In this document: positions 1 to 5,297 of the stretch, in pieces
How positions within the stretch are numbered: position 1 is the first letter of the stretch
Layout of the letters: every line of letters begins with the position of its first letter
NCBI GenBank assembly: GCA_021325695.1
Contig: JAJTCR010000144.1
Location: 1-5,297 of the forward strand
Source of the DNA: Steroidobacteraceae bacterium
Lineage (GTDB): Bacteria; Pseudomonadota; Gammaproteobacteria; Steroidobacterales; Steroidobacteraceae
Direction: 5' to 3'
Length of the DNA: 5,297 bases
Made by a program: the position numbers and the translations under genes
Notes under the pieces: model-generated
Database searches by the model: none
The model's input: the letters and a program-made list of their open reading frames with translations, nothing else
Told to the model about the DNA's origin: nothing

Positions 1-1
1 C

Positions 2-985
2 GTCGAGTGTTCGGACGTGGTGTGGGCGGCACGCGGTGTCGGTGGCGTGCAGGCCGAGGACGCCGTCGCGATGTCGGCGATCGAGCACCGCTGCAGCGTG
101 GAGGACCTCGCGGCGCGGCCGACGCTGATGTCGGTCACCAACGTGAACTCGCCGCGTCGCGTCGACGAGGACATCCTCGACAACGTCATGGCGATGGCGC
201 GCCATGGCCAATGCGTGGTGATCACGCCGTTCACGTTGATGGGCGCGATGGCGCCGGTGACGCTTGCAGGCGCGCTGGTGCAGCAGACGGCCGAGGCGCT
301 CGGGGTCATTGCGCTGTGCCAGCTAGTGCGTCCCGGCGCACCCTGCGTGATGGGCGGCTTCACTTCGAACGTGGACATGCGCACCGGTTCGCCCGCGTTC
401 GGGACGCCGGAGTATGTCAACGCCGCGCTCGCCACCGCGCAGCTCGGGCGGCGGCTCGGCATTCCGGTGCGCACGAGCGCGGTCAACGCATCCCCCACGG
501 TCGATGCGCAGTCGACCTACGAGACGGCGTTCTCGCTGCAGGCGGCGATCCTGAGCCACAGCCACCTGATCAATCACGCGGCCGGCTGGCTCGAGGGGGG
601 TCTCTCGGCCTCGTTCGAAAAGATCGTCGTCGACGCCGAAATGCTGCGTGCGTGGGCCGAGATGCTCAAGCCGGTCGAGTTCGACGACGACGACCTCGCG
701 CTCGAGGCGATCGGTGGCGTCGAGCCCGGAGGCCATTTCTTCGGGTCGGCGCACACGCTCGCGCGCTACGAGAAGGCGTTCTACCGGCCGCTGCTGTCCG
801 ACTGGTCGAATTTCGAGAACTGGAAGGAGGCCGGCAGTCGCGACGCCACGCATCGGGCGACCGAGATCTGGAAGCGCCTGCTCGCCGAGTATTCGCCGCC
901 ACCGCTCGACGCGGACGTGCGCGAGGCCCTCGAGGCCTACGTGGCGCGTCGTTCGGCCGAGCTCGGCGCGCCGCTCCGATCGTGA
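2..985 (+). CDS. Trimethylamine methyltransferase (MttB) family protein, non-pyrrolysine type, 5' end outside the window
   Basis: This is the C-terminal 327 residues of an MttB/COG5598-family protein. The frame is open from base 2 and ends at TGA 983-985. Full family members are about 480-520 residues, so roughly a third is missing upstream. Family-like segments include VTNVNSPRRVDEDILDNVMA, VITPFTLMGAMAPVTLAGAL, the glycine-rich GGFTSNVDMRTGSPAFGTPE, and RTSAVNASPTVDAQSTYE followed by HSHLINHAAGWLEGGLSASF. Known members are TIM-barrel enzymes that move a methyl group from a methylated amine to a cob(I)alamin-carrying protein. Methanogen MttB uses pyrrolysine encoded by in-frame UAG. No in-frame TAG occurs here, so this belongs to the non-pyrrolysine branch, of which MtgB (glycine betaine) is a characterised case. 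Substrate here is unknown. The stop overlaps the start of the next gene (GTGA), implying coupled translation. The family call is confident; the activity is not. Confidence 0.9.
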   Translation, partial: VECSDVVWAARGVGGVQAEDAVAMSAIEHRCSVEDLAARPTLMSVTNVNSPRRVDEDILDNVMAMARHGQCVVITPFTLMGAMAPVTLAGALVQQTAEALGVIALCQLVRPGAPCVMGGFTSNVDMRTGSPAFGTPEYVNAALATAQLGRRLGIPVRTSAVNASPTVDAQSTYETAFSLQAAILSHSHLINHAAGWLEGGLSASFEKIVVDAEMLRAWAEMLKPVEFDDDDLALEAIGGVEPGGHFFGSAHTLARYEKAFYRPLLSDWSNFENWKEAGSRDATHRATEIWKRLLAEYSPPPLDADVREALEAYVARRSAELGAPLRS

Positions 986-1797
986 CCGACCGCATCGTCA
1001 ACGCGCGCATGTACGCGGTGACGCCCGCGGTCGAGGCGCTCTGGCGCGAGCTGCTCGGGCGCATCACCGCGGAGGCGCGGGTGCCGCTGCGTTACGTGCC
1101 GTACCCGGCTCCGCAGCCGCTCGAGGACCTTTGGGCGCGCCCGGACCTGGGTTGCGTGTTCATGTGCGGCTACCCGCTCGCGCTGGGGCTTGCGCCCGTC
1201 GTGCCGGTGGCGGCGCCGGTGCCATGCGCGGAGTGGGCGGGTGGCAGGCCGCTGTACCGGTCGAACCTGATCGTGCGCGACGACGCGCCGTACCGATCGC
1301 TCGAGGATACGTTCGGCGGGCGCGCCGGGTGGACCGTCGAGCACTCGCATTCGGGATTCAACGCGTTTCGGCACCATCTGCTCGGCTACCGGACGCCACG
1401 CCGACCGACCCTTTACGGTGCGATGACCGGCAATCTCGTCACCGCCCGCAACGTGCTCGACGGCGTGCGCGAGGGACGCATCGACCTGGGCCCGCTCGAC
1501 GCGTACTGGCACCTGCTGATCGAGCGCCACGCGCCCGAGCTGACGCGCGGCGTGCGCGTGCTCGAGGCCACCGACACCGCGACGATGCCGGCGTTCGTCA
1601 CGTCCGCCGCGACCCCGACCGAAGTCGTCGCGGCCCTGCGTGCAGGCTTCGTCGCCGCGTCGTCACGGTCGTGGTTCGGACCGCTCGGGCACGCGCTGCT
1701 GATCGAGGGATTCGCGGCGGTCGAGTCCGCCGACTATGCACGCACGCTCGAGTGGGACCGCGCCGCGCGCGAGGTCGGCTATCCGTACCCCGCGTGA
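982..1797 (+). CDS. Leaderless PhnD-like substrate-binding-fold protein (phosphate/phosphite/phosphonate-binding family)
   Basis: The predicted protein has 271 residues and resembles the type II periplasmic-binding proteins of the PhnD group (COG3221). Matching stretches are the GCVFMCGYPLALG core (57-69), the RSNLIVRDDAPYRSLEDTFG hinge (93-112), HSHSGFNAFRHHLLG (121-135), where S/T-x-SG residues usually contact the ligand, and the second-lobe segment GREGRIDLGPLDAY-like (161-175). I chose the GTG at 982 because it overlaps the methyltransferase stop (GTGA) and the N-terminus then aligns to the start of the fold. ATG 1009 would cost nine residues. No Shine-Dalgarno is evident, consistent with coupling. 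The N-terminus (VTDRIVNARMYAVTPAVEAL) is neither a signal peptide nor a lipobox, and no permease or ATPase of the Phn type is adjacent. It may therefore act in the cytoplasm as a ligand-binding or accessory protein for the methyltransferase. Ligand unknown; 'phosphonate' is only the family label. Confidence 0.82.
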   Translation: MTDRIVNARMYAVTPAVEALWRELLGRITAEARVPLRYVPYPAPQPLEDLWARPDLGCVFMCGYPLALGLAPVVPVAAPVPCAEWAGGRPLYRSNLIVRDDAPYRSLEDTFGGRAGWTVEHSHSGFNAFRHHLLGYRTPRRPTLYGAMTGNLVTARNVLDGVREGRIDLGPLDAYWHLLIERHAPELTRGVRVLEATDTATMPAFVTSAATPTEVVAALRAGFVAASSRSWFGPLGHALLIEGFAAVESADYARTLEWDRAAREVGYPYPA

Positions 1798-2777
1798 ACT
1801 CCGGGTGTGCCGGTCCCGACGCTGCCCGGAGCGCGGCCGGTCGGGTGCATGAGCTCGTCGTACGGGCGCAGCAGGAAGCGCCGCGCGACGTCGAAATACG
1901 ACGAGTAGACCAGGCCACCGTTGTCGGCGACGAGCCGCTCGCGCACCGCACGGTAACGCCGTTGATAGCGATACCACGGCAACCACGGCTCCTCGTGGTG
2001 CAGCGCGTGCAGGTTGTTGAACAGGAACAGGGGACCGAGCAGCCAGGAATGCTCAACGATCGCGGTGCGCTCCCGCACGCCAGGACGCGCGCGATGCTCC
2101 GCAAACGATCGCACGAGCAGGATCGCGTTGCCGGGAATGACCGCCACGAGCACGTACAGCCACAACGGCATGCCGCACGCGACGGTGATCCAGAGCACGA
2201 CGGGGGTCGCCGCCAGCACGTGAACGGTCCAGGCGACGCGTACGCCCGGTTCATTGCGCACGACCGCGGCCGCCTCGTGGCGCAGGAACCGCCCCATGCG
2301 CCACCACGATCCGATCGCCAGGCGGCCGAGCAGCGTACGTTGCGCGGCGATCATGCGCTGCTCGAGCCGGGACAACGCCTGCCACGTGTCAGGCGTCCAG
2401 TAGTTGGACTCGGGATCGTCGAACGGGTCCGTCAGTCGCTCGTTGAGGTGGTGCACGAGGTGCAGCGCGCGGTACCGCTCGAACGGGATCCAGAGCGACA
2501 GCGGCAGTACGCCGAGCGTGCGATTGAGCAGTTTCCAGCGCGTCGGGTGACCGTGCACGATCTCGTGCTGCACGGAGGAATGCAGCGTGAGCAGGACGGC
2601 GAGGCAGGGCGCGAGCAGCCACAGTGACACCTCGCCGTACAGCTGCGTCACCGCGAGCCAGCTCCCGAGGCACGTGGCGAGCAGCGCGACGGTCGGCCAT
2701 TCGATCGCCGGAACGCCCGCGGCGGCGCTCGAGGCGCCGCGACTCACGGTGTCGTCGACCAAGGCGGGGGCGTTCAT
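1779..2777 (-). CDS. Membrane-bound fatty acid desaturase family protein (di-iron)
   Basis: The predicted protein has 332 residues and shows the histidine clusters of integral-membrane fatty acid desaturases/hydroxylases: HEIVHGH (H71, H75, H77), HLVHH (106-110) and HALHH (257-261). It also has the extra metal-ligand motif RSFAEHR (H228). Together these bind two irons that activate O2. Hydrophobic spans lie near 28-48, 51-68, 183-203 and 205-225, with box 3 following a further hydrophobic stretch (246-255). The ATG at 2777 is the only sensible start. An AGG sits directly against it, so the ribosome site is poor. The gene is co-directional with the ABC genes after a 99-base gap and has a possible promoter of its own. 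Its TAG end overlaps the 3' end of the opposing PhnD-like gene by 19 bases. The family is certain; the substrate (acyl chain or another lipid-soluble or amine compound) is not. Hydroxylase or monooxygenase activity is equally possible. Confidence 0.9.
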   Translation of the reverse strand: MNAPALVDDTVSRGASSAAAGVPAIEWPTVALLATCLGSWLAVTQLYGEVSLWLLAPCLAVLLTLHSSVQHEIVHGHPTRWKLLNRTLGVLPLSLWIPFERYRALHLVHHLNERLTDPFDDPESNYWTPDTWQALSRLEQRMIAAQRTLLGRLAIGSWWRMGRFLRHEAAAVVRNEPGVRVAWTVHVLAATPVVLWITVACGMPLWLYVLVAVIPGNAILLVRSFAEHRARPGVRERTAIVEHSWLLGPLFLFNNLHALHHEEPWLPWYRYQRRYRAVRERLVADNGGLVYSSYFDVARRFLLRPYDELMHPTGRAPGSVGTGTPGVHAGYG

Positions 2778-2807
2778 CCTGCGGCCGCGCGGGGTGTATT
2801 TCGTCCG

Positions 2808-2816
2808 ATCTTAGCA
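2808..2816 (-). promoter_or_regulatory. Possible extended -10 promoter for the desaturase gene
   Basis: On the minus strand the 99-base gap between the permease stop and the desaturase ATG contains TGCTAAGAT, which fits the extended -10 pattern TGnTATAAT with four of six hexamer matches. Transcription would begin about 24 bases before the ATG at 2777. No convincing -35 hexamer stands 16-18 bases upstream, which extended -10 promoters can tolerate. It lies in the locally AT-richer part of an otherwise very GC-rich window. It could be chance; read-through from the ABC operon is an alternative. Confidence 0.3.
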
Positions 2817-2876
2817 AAGCGGGCCGTAACTGCACGCGAGGATGCGTCGGAACTGGAGCCTTGGTCGCAAATCCGG

Positions 2877-3611
2877 TCAGCCCTGGCTGCCGCGGACCCA
2901 CCGTCGCTCCAGCAGGCGCATCGCGTCGTACAGCAGGATCGCCATCAACGCCGTCACCAGCCCGCCCTGCAGCACGAACGCCGTGTTGTTGGAGAGTAGA
3001 CCCGCGATGATCACCTCGCCGAGGCCCTTGGCCGCCACCGTCGAGCCGATCGTGGCGGTGCCGACGTTGATCACGAGCGAGAGGCGCACCCCCTCGAGGA
3101 TCAGCGGCAGCGAAAGGGGCAGTTCGACGGCCAGCAGGCGCTGGCCAGCGCTCATCCCCATGCCGTCGGCCGCGTCGAGCGTCGCTCGCGGGCAGCCCTC
3201 CAGGCCGGCGATCGTGTTCTCGAACACCGGCAGCAAACCGTAGGCAAACAACGCGATCAGCGTTGGGACCTGGCCGAACCCGACCAGCGGCACCGTGATC
3301 GCGAGCACGGCCACGGGCGGGAAGGTCTGGCCGAAGTTGACCATCGCGCGCGAGAGCGGCAGGAACTGGGCGCCGGCCGGCCGCGTCACGAACACGCCGA
3401 GCACGACGGCGACGAGCGCGCTCGCGAACGCGGCCGCGATGACGGTGGCCACGTGCCAGAGCGCCAGCGACAGCAGGTTGCCCTGGTCGTAGATCGCCGG
3501 TGCGCCGAACTGGTTGAGCGGCGCGAAGACCGGCGCGAACCATCGCGGCACGAGCAGGAACGTCACGAGCAGCCCGAGCACGAGCAGGCGGGCGACGTTG
3601 CCGGCGTTCAT
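2877..3611 (-). CDS. yehW: Osmoprotectant-type ABC importer permease (YehW/OpuCB-like)
   Basis: The predicted protein has 244 residues, close to the usual size of YehW. It is an inner-membrane subunit of a BPD_transp_1-type importer in the osmoprotectant (glycine betaine/choline/carnitine) group. Visible marks are the membrane span at residues 8-27, the YDQGNLLSLALWHV entry segment (41-54), the FGQTFPPVAVLAI stretch (93-105), equivalent to the conserved T-x-PS-A-L motif, and the cytoplasmic coupling ('EAA') loop near 141-170 (ATLDAADGMGMSAGQRLLAV then ELPLSLPLILEG). The late GTATIGSTVAAKGLGEVIIAGLL segment (184-206) is also typical. The ATG overlaps the ATPase stop (ATGA, 3608-3611), with GAGG four bases upstream, so the two are co-translated. 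Order after the ATPase matches E. coli yehY-yehX-yehW. The transported molecule is inferred from the family only. Confidence 0.88.
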   Translation of the reverse strand: MNAGNVARLLVLGLLVTFLLVPRWFAPVFAPLNQFGAPAIYDQGNLLSLALWHVATVIAAAFASALVAVVLGVFVTRPAGAQFLPLSRAMVNFGQTFPPVAVLAITVPLVGFGQVPTLIALFAYGLLPVFENTIAGLEGCPRATLDAADGMGMSAGQRLLAVELPLSLPLILEGVRLSLVINVGTATIGSTVAAKGLGEVIIAGLLSNNTAFVLQGGLVTALMAILLYDAMRLLERRWVRGSQG

Positions 3612-4549
3612 TGCGCCTCGCGGCCTCGCGCCAGGATGGCGTGGAGGCTGAGGTTGCCGACCCGCGTCCCACCGGCGTCGACCACGTTCGCGGCAGGGGC
3701 GCCACGCCAGACCAGCTCCGCCAGCACTTCGCGCAACGTCGCCGTCGTGGCCACCGCGGGACCCTCGATGGCGTCGCCCGCCTGCGCCGCGTCCGCGGCC
3801 GTGAGCAGCGACAGCAGCCGCAACGATCGCTCGCCCGTGCCGATCAGCTGCGAGACGAACGGATCGGCGGGGTGCGTGATCAAGCGCGCAGGGTGGTCGT
3901 GCTGCAGCACGCGTCCGGCCCGCATGACGGCGACGCGGTGGCCGAGCTTGAAGGCCTCGTCGATGTCGTGGGTGACCACGATGATGGTCGTGTCGAAGCG
4001 GCGCTGGATGTCGAGCAGGTCGTCCTGCGCCTTGGCGCGCAGGATCGGGTCGAGCGCGCCGAACGGCTCGTCCATCAACAGCAGGTTCGGCCCGGCCGCG
4101 AGCGCGCGCGCGACGCCCACGCGCTGCTGTTGCCCGCCCGACAACTCGTGCGGGTACTTCCGCGCGTAGGTGGCGGGCTCGAGCCCGAATACCCCGAGCA
4201 GTTCCGCGACGCGCGCCTGCACGCGCGCGCCGTCCCAGCCCAGCAGTCGCGGCACGGTCGCGATGTTTTCGGCGACGGTGCGGTGCGGAAACAGGCCGAG
4301 GCCCTGGATCGCATAGCCGATCCGTCGGCGCAGCAGGTGCGGTCGCTCGAGCGCCGTGTCCTCGCCGTCGATCAGCACGCGACCGGAACTCGGCTCGACC
4401 AGCCGGTTGACCATGCGCAACAGCGTCGACTTGCCGGACCCCGACGTGCCGACGATCGTGGTGATCGTGCGCGGCTCGACGACCATCGAGACGTCGTCGA
4501 CGACCGCCGCGTCGTCGTAGCGCTTGCTCAGTCGTTCGATCGTGATCAT
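3608..4549 (-). CDS. yehX: Osmoprotectant-type ABC importer ATP-binding protein (YehX/OpuCA-like)
   Basis: The predicted ATPase has 313 residues and would power a quaternary-amine importer from the cytoplasmic face. The motifs are complete: Walker A GTSGSGKST (34-42), Q-loop Q82 in YAIQGLGLFPH, a motif typical of the OpuCA/YehX/ProV group, signature LSGGQQQR (136-143), Walker B LLLMDEP (156-162), D-loop ALD (165-167) and switch H194 in VVTHDIDEA. After the nucleotide-binding domain about 80-90 residues remain (from about 225). The end, with VATTATLREVLAELVWRG and NLSLHAILARG, resembles one degenerate CBS-like unit, shorter than the paired CBS domains of OpuA-type ATPases. I chose ATG 4549 because the protein begins MITIERLSKRY at the usual domain start and because it overlaps the upstream permease stop (ATGA, 4546-4549). 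The frame stays open to 5212, but that extension is out-of-frame permease sequence, not a fusion. Substrate specificity is inferred from the family. Confidence 0.93.
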   Translation of the reverse strand: MITIERLSKRYDDAAVVDDVSMVVEPRTITTIVGTSGSGKSTLLRMVNRLVEPSSGRVLIDGEDTALERPHLLRRRIGYAIQGLGLFPHRTVAENIATVPRLLGWDGARVQARVAELLGVFGLEPATYARKYPHELSGGQQQRVGVARALAAGPNLLLMDEPFGALDPILRAKAQDDLLDIQRRFDTTIIVVTHDIDEAFKLGHRVAVMRAGRVLQHDHPARLITHPADPFVSQLIGTGERSLRLLSLLTAADAAQAGDAIEGPAVATTATLREVLAELVWRGAPAANVVDAGGTRVGNLSLHAILARGREAQ

Positions 4550-5154
4550 CGCGGCACTCGCTGCGAGAGGTCCGTCAGCGCGTCGAGTACCACGGCTGCC
4601 GCGAATGCGAAGGCGACGGTCGGCAGCGCACCGAGCAGCACCAGGTCCATCGCGGTCTGGCCGATGCCCTGGAAGACGAACGCGCCGAATCCGCCACCGC
4701 CGATCAGCGCGGCGATGGTCACGAGGCCGATGTTCTGCACCAGCACGATCCGGATGCCCGTCAGGATCGTCGGCAGCGCGAGCGGGAACTCCACCTGCCG
4801 CAACGCCTGCGCATCCGTCAACCCCATGCCGCGCGCGGCGTCGACCGCGGCTGCGGGCACCCGCGCAAGCCCCACGACGGTATTGCCGACGATGGGCAGC
4901 AACGAGTAGAGGAACAGGGCGAGCGCTGCCGGCGCGGCGCCGATGCCACTGACGCCCACCGCCGCGAGCGCGGGCCAGGTCGCGACCAGCGCGGCCAGCG
5001 GCGCCATCAGGATCCCGAACAGCGCGATCGACGGCACGGTCTGCAGGACGTTCAGCACGCCGAGCACCCCGGCCTGCAGTCGCGGCACGCGGTGACAGAG
5101 GATGCCAAGCGGCAGGGCGACCACGACGGCCGCGAACAGCGACCCGAGCGCGAG
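4546..5154 (-). CDS. yehY: Osmoprotectant-type ABC importer permease core (YehY-like), reading frame broken upstream
   Basis: This is the conserved transmembrane domain of a YehY-type permease. From about 5154 it reads RLALGSLFAAVVVALPLGIL, then the highly conserved NVLQTVPSIALFGILMAPLA, the coupling loop AAAVDAARGMGLTDAQALRQ with VEFPLALPTILTG, and the ALIGGGGFGAFVFQGIGQTA segment typical of the group. It ends at TGA 4546-4548, overlapping the ATPase start. No good start codon exists in this frame. The first candidate, GTG at 5124, would cut into the first helix, and the frame closes upstream at a TGA (5233-5235). E. coli YehY is about 385 residues with an N-terminal multi-helix region. A matching N-terminal piece lies just upstream in a different frame. 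I therefore read this as the 3' part of a disrupted or mis-assembled yehY-like gene rather than a short intact permease. The family assignment is firm; integrity is doubtful. Confidence 0.8.
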   Translation of the reverse strand, partial: LALGSLFAAVVVALPLGILCHRVPRLQAGVLGVLNVLQTVPSIALFGILMAPLAALVATWPALAAVGVSGIGAAPAALALFLYSLLPIVGNTVVGLARVPAAAVDAARGMGLTDAQALRQVEFPLALPTILTGIRIVLVQNIGLVTIAALIGGGGFGAFVFQGIGQTAMDLVLLGALPTVAFAFAAAVVLDALTDLSQRVPR

Positions 5155-5296
5155 CCGCGCAGCCGAGCGCGATTGCGAGCAGCCAGAACGCGCCCCCGGG
5201 CGCGATGCGCACGACGCGGTTGCCTGCGGGCGTCAGGACGTCGGCCGCGACCGCGATGGTGACGAACGCCGCGGCCAGGCCGGTCAGCGCGATGAA
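5155..5296 (-). pseudogene. yehY: N-terminal fragment of the same YehY-like permease in a different frame, continuing beyond the window
   Basis: Reading leftward from 5296, this frame gives FIALTGLAAAFVTIAVAADV, then a loop LTPAGNRVVRIAPGGAF and a second hydrophobic stretch ending WLLAIALG near 5162. This is a helix, a short polar loop with a G-x-FWL motif, and another helix, as in the N-terminal extension of YehY-type permeases (compare the GSGFWL region of E. coli YehY, from memory). Past 5162 the frame degenerates into arginine-rich sequence (CAARARVAVRGRRGRP), whereas the hydrophobic permease sequence resumes from about 5154 in another frame. The fragment therefore belongs with the core described next to it. 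The true start lies outside the window. A sequencing or assembly error is as likely as real gene decay. Confidence 0.55.
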
Positions 5297-5297
5297 C

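Noticed and set aside
7..981. Upstream open extension of the PhnD-like gene to base 7
   Set aside because: The extension is the methyltransferase gene read out of frame and has no recognisable protein features. The GTG at 982 fits the family N-terminus.
1799..1831. Inverted repeat (CTCCGGG at 1799-1805, CCCGGAG at 1825-1831) just after the PhnD-like stop as a terminator
   Set aside because: It has a seven-base stem, a 19-base loop, no T-tract on either strand, and lies within the desaturase coding sequence. Such pairs are expected by chance at this GC content.
648..2627. Very long plus-strand open frame (659 codons) across parts of several genes
   Set aside because: The translation is arginine/alanine-rich and low in complexity. 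It covers the methyltransferase and PhnD-like genes out of frame and the desaturase in antisense, which is typical of high-GC shadow frames.
2778..2876. Searched for a terminator or riboswitch in the permease-desaturase gap
   Set aside because: There is no stem followed by a T-run and no conserved aptamer pattern. Only the weak extended -10 candidate is worth recording.
2389..3705. 438-codon minus-strand open frame
   Set aside because: It is an out-of-frame reading of the YehW-like permease and the desaturase 5' part, with no hydrophobic or family-like segments.
3611..4909. 432-codon plus-strand open frame opposite the ATPase
   Set aside because: It is the antisense shadow of the ATPase and permease, with biased composition and no motif.
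4550..5212. Apparent 220-residue N-terminal extension of the ATPase
   Set aside because: It is the permease gene read in the wrong frame (arginine-rich), except for the short hydrophobic piece near 5165-5212 that belongs to the disrupted permease.
1..5297. tRNA/rRNA genes, CRISPR arrays, insertion sequences or attachment sites
   Set aside because: No spaced repeats, transposase-like proteins, terminal inverted repeats or tRNA-like cloverleaf sequences were seen. The window is almost wholly coding.

Overview
The window is very GC-rich (well above 60% by eye), gene-dense and has strongly GC-biased third codon positions, so long spurious open frames occur on both strands. Gene families and order fit a high-GC proteobacterium (beta-, gamma- or alphaproteobacterial). 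The sequence alone does not allow a finer placement.

Layout. Bases 2-1797 (+ strand) hold two translationally coupled genes. The first is the C-terminal two thirds of a trimethylamine methyltransferase (MttB)-family protein that begins before the window. The second is a PhnD-like periplasmic-binding-fold protein without a visible signal peptide. Bases 1779-5297 (- strand, read right to left) hold an ABC importer set in the order permease, ATPase, permease, matching the YehY-YehX-YehW order of the E. coli osmoprotectant/glycine betaine importer, with both internal junctions being ATGA overlaps. A membrane-bound fatty-acid-desaturase-family protein follows after a 99-base gap. The two groups converge, and their last genes overlap by 19 bases.

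How they may work together. The MttB superfamily includes methyltransferases for trimethylamine and, in non-pyrrolysine members such as MtgB, glycine betaine. YehYXW-type importers carry quaternary-ammonium osmolytes. Their side-by-side placement suggests a locus for uptake and demethylation or sensing of a methylated amine. The binding-fold protein and the membrane di-iron enzyme would be accessory parts. This is inference: no corrinoid protein, reductive activase or YehZ-type binding protein lies inside the window.

Most notable anomaly. The first permease (YehY-like) does not read through in one frame. An N-terminal piece is in one frame (5296 to about 5162) and the conserved permease core is in another (about 5154 to 4546). 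The linking segment expected from full-length YehY proteins seems to be missing, so the gene is either decayed or mis-assembled here.
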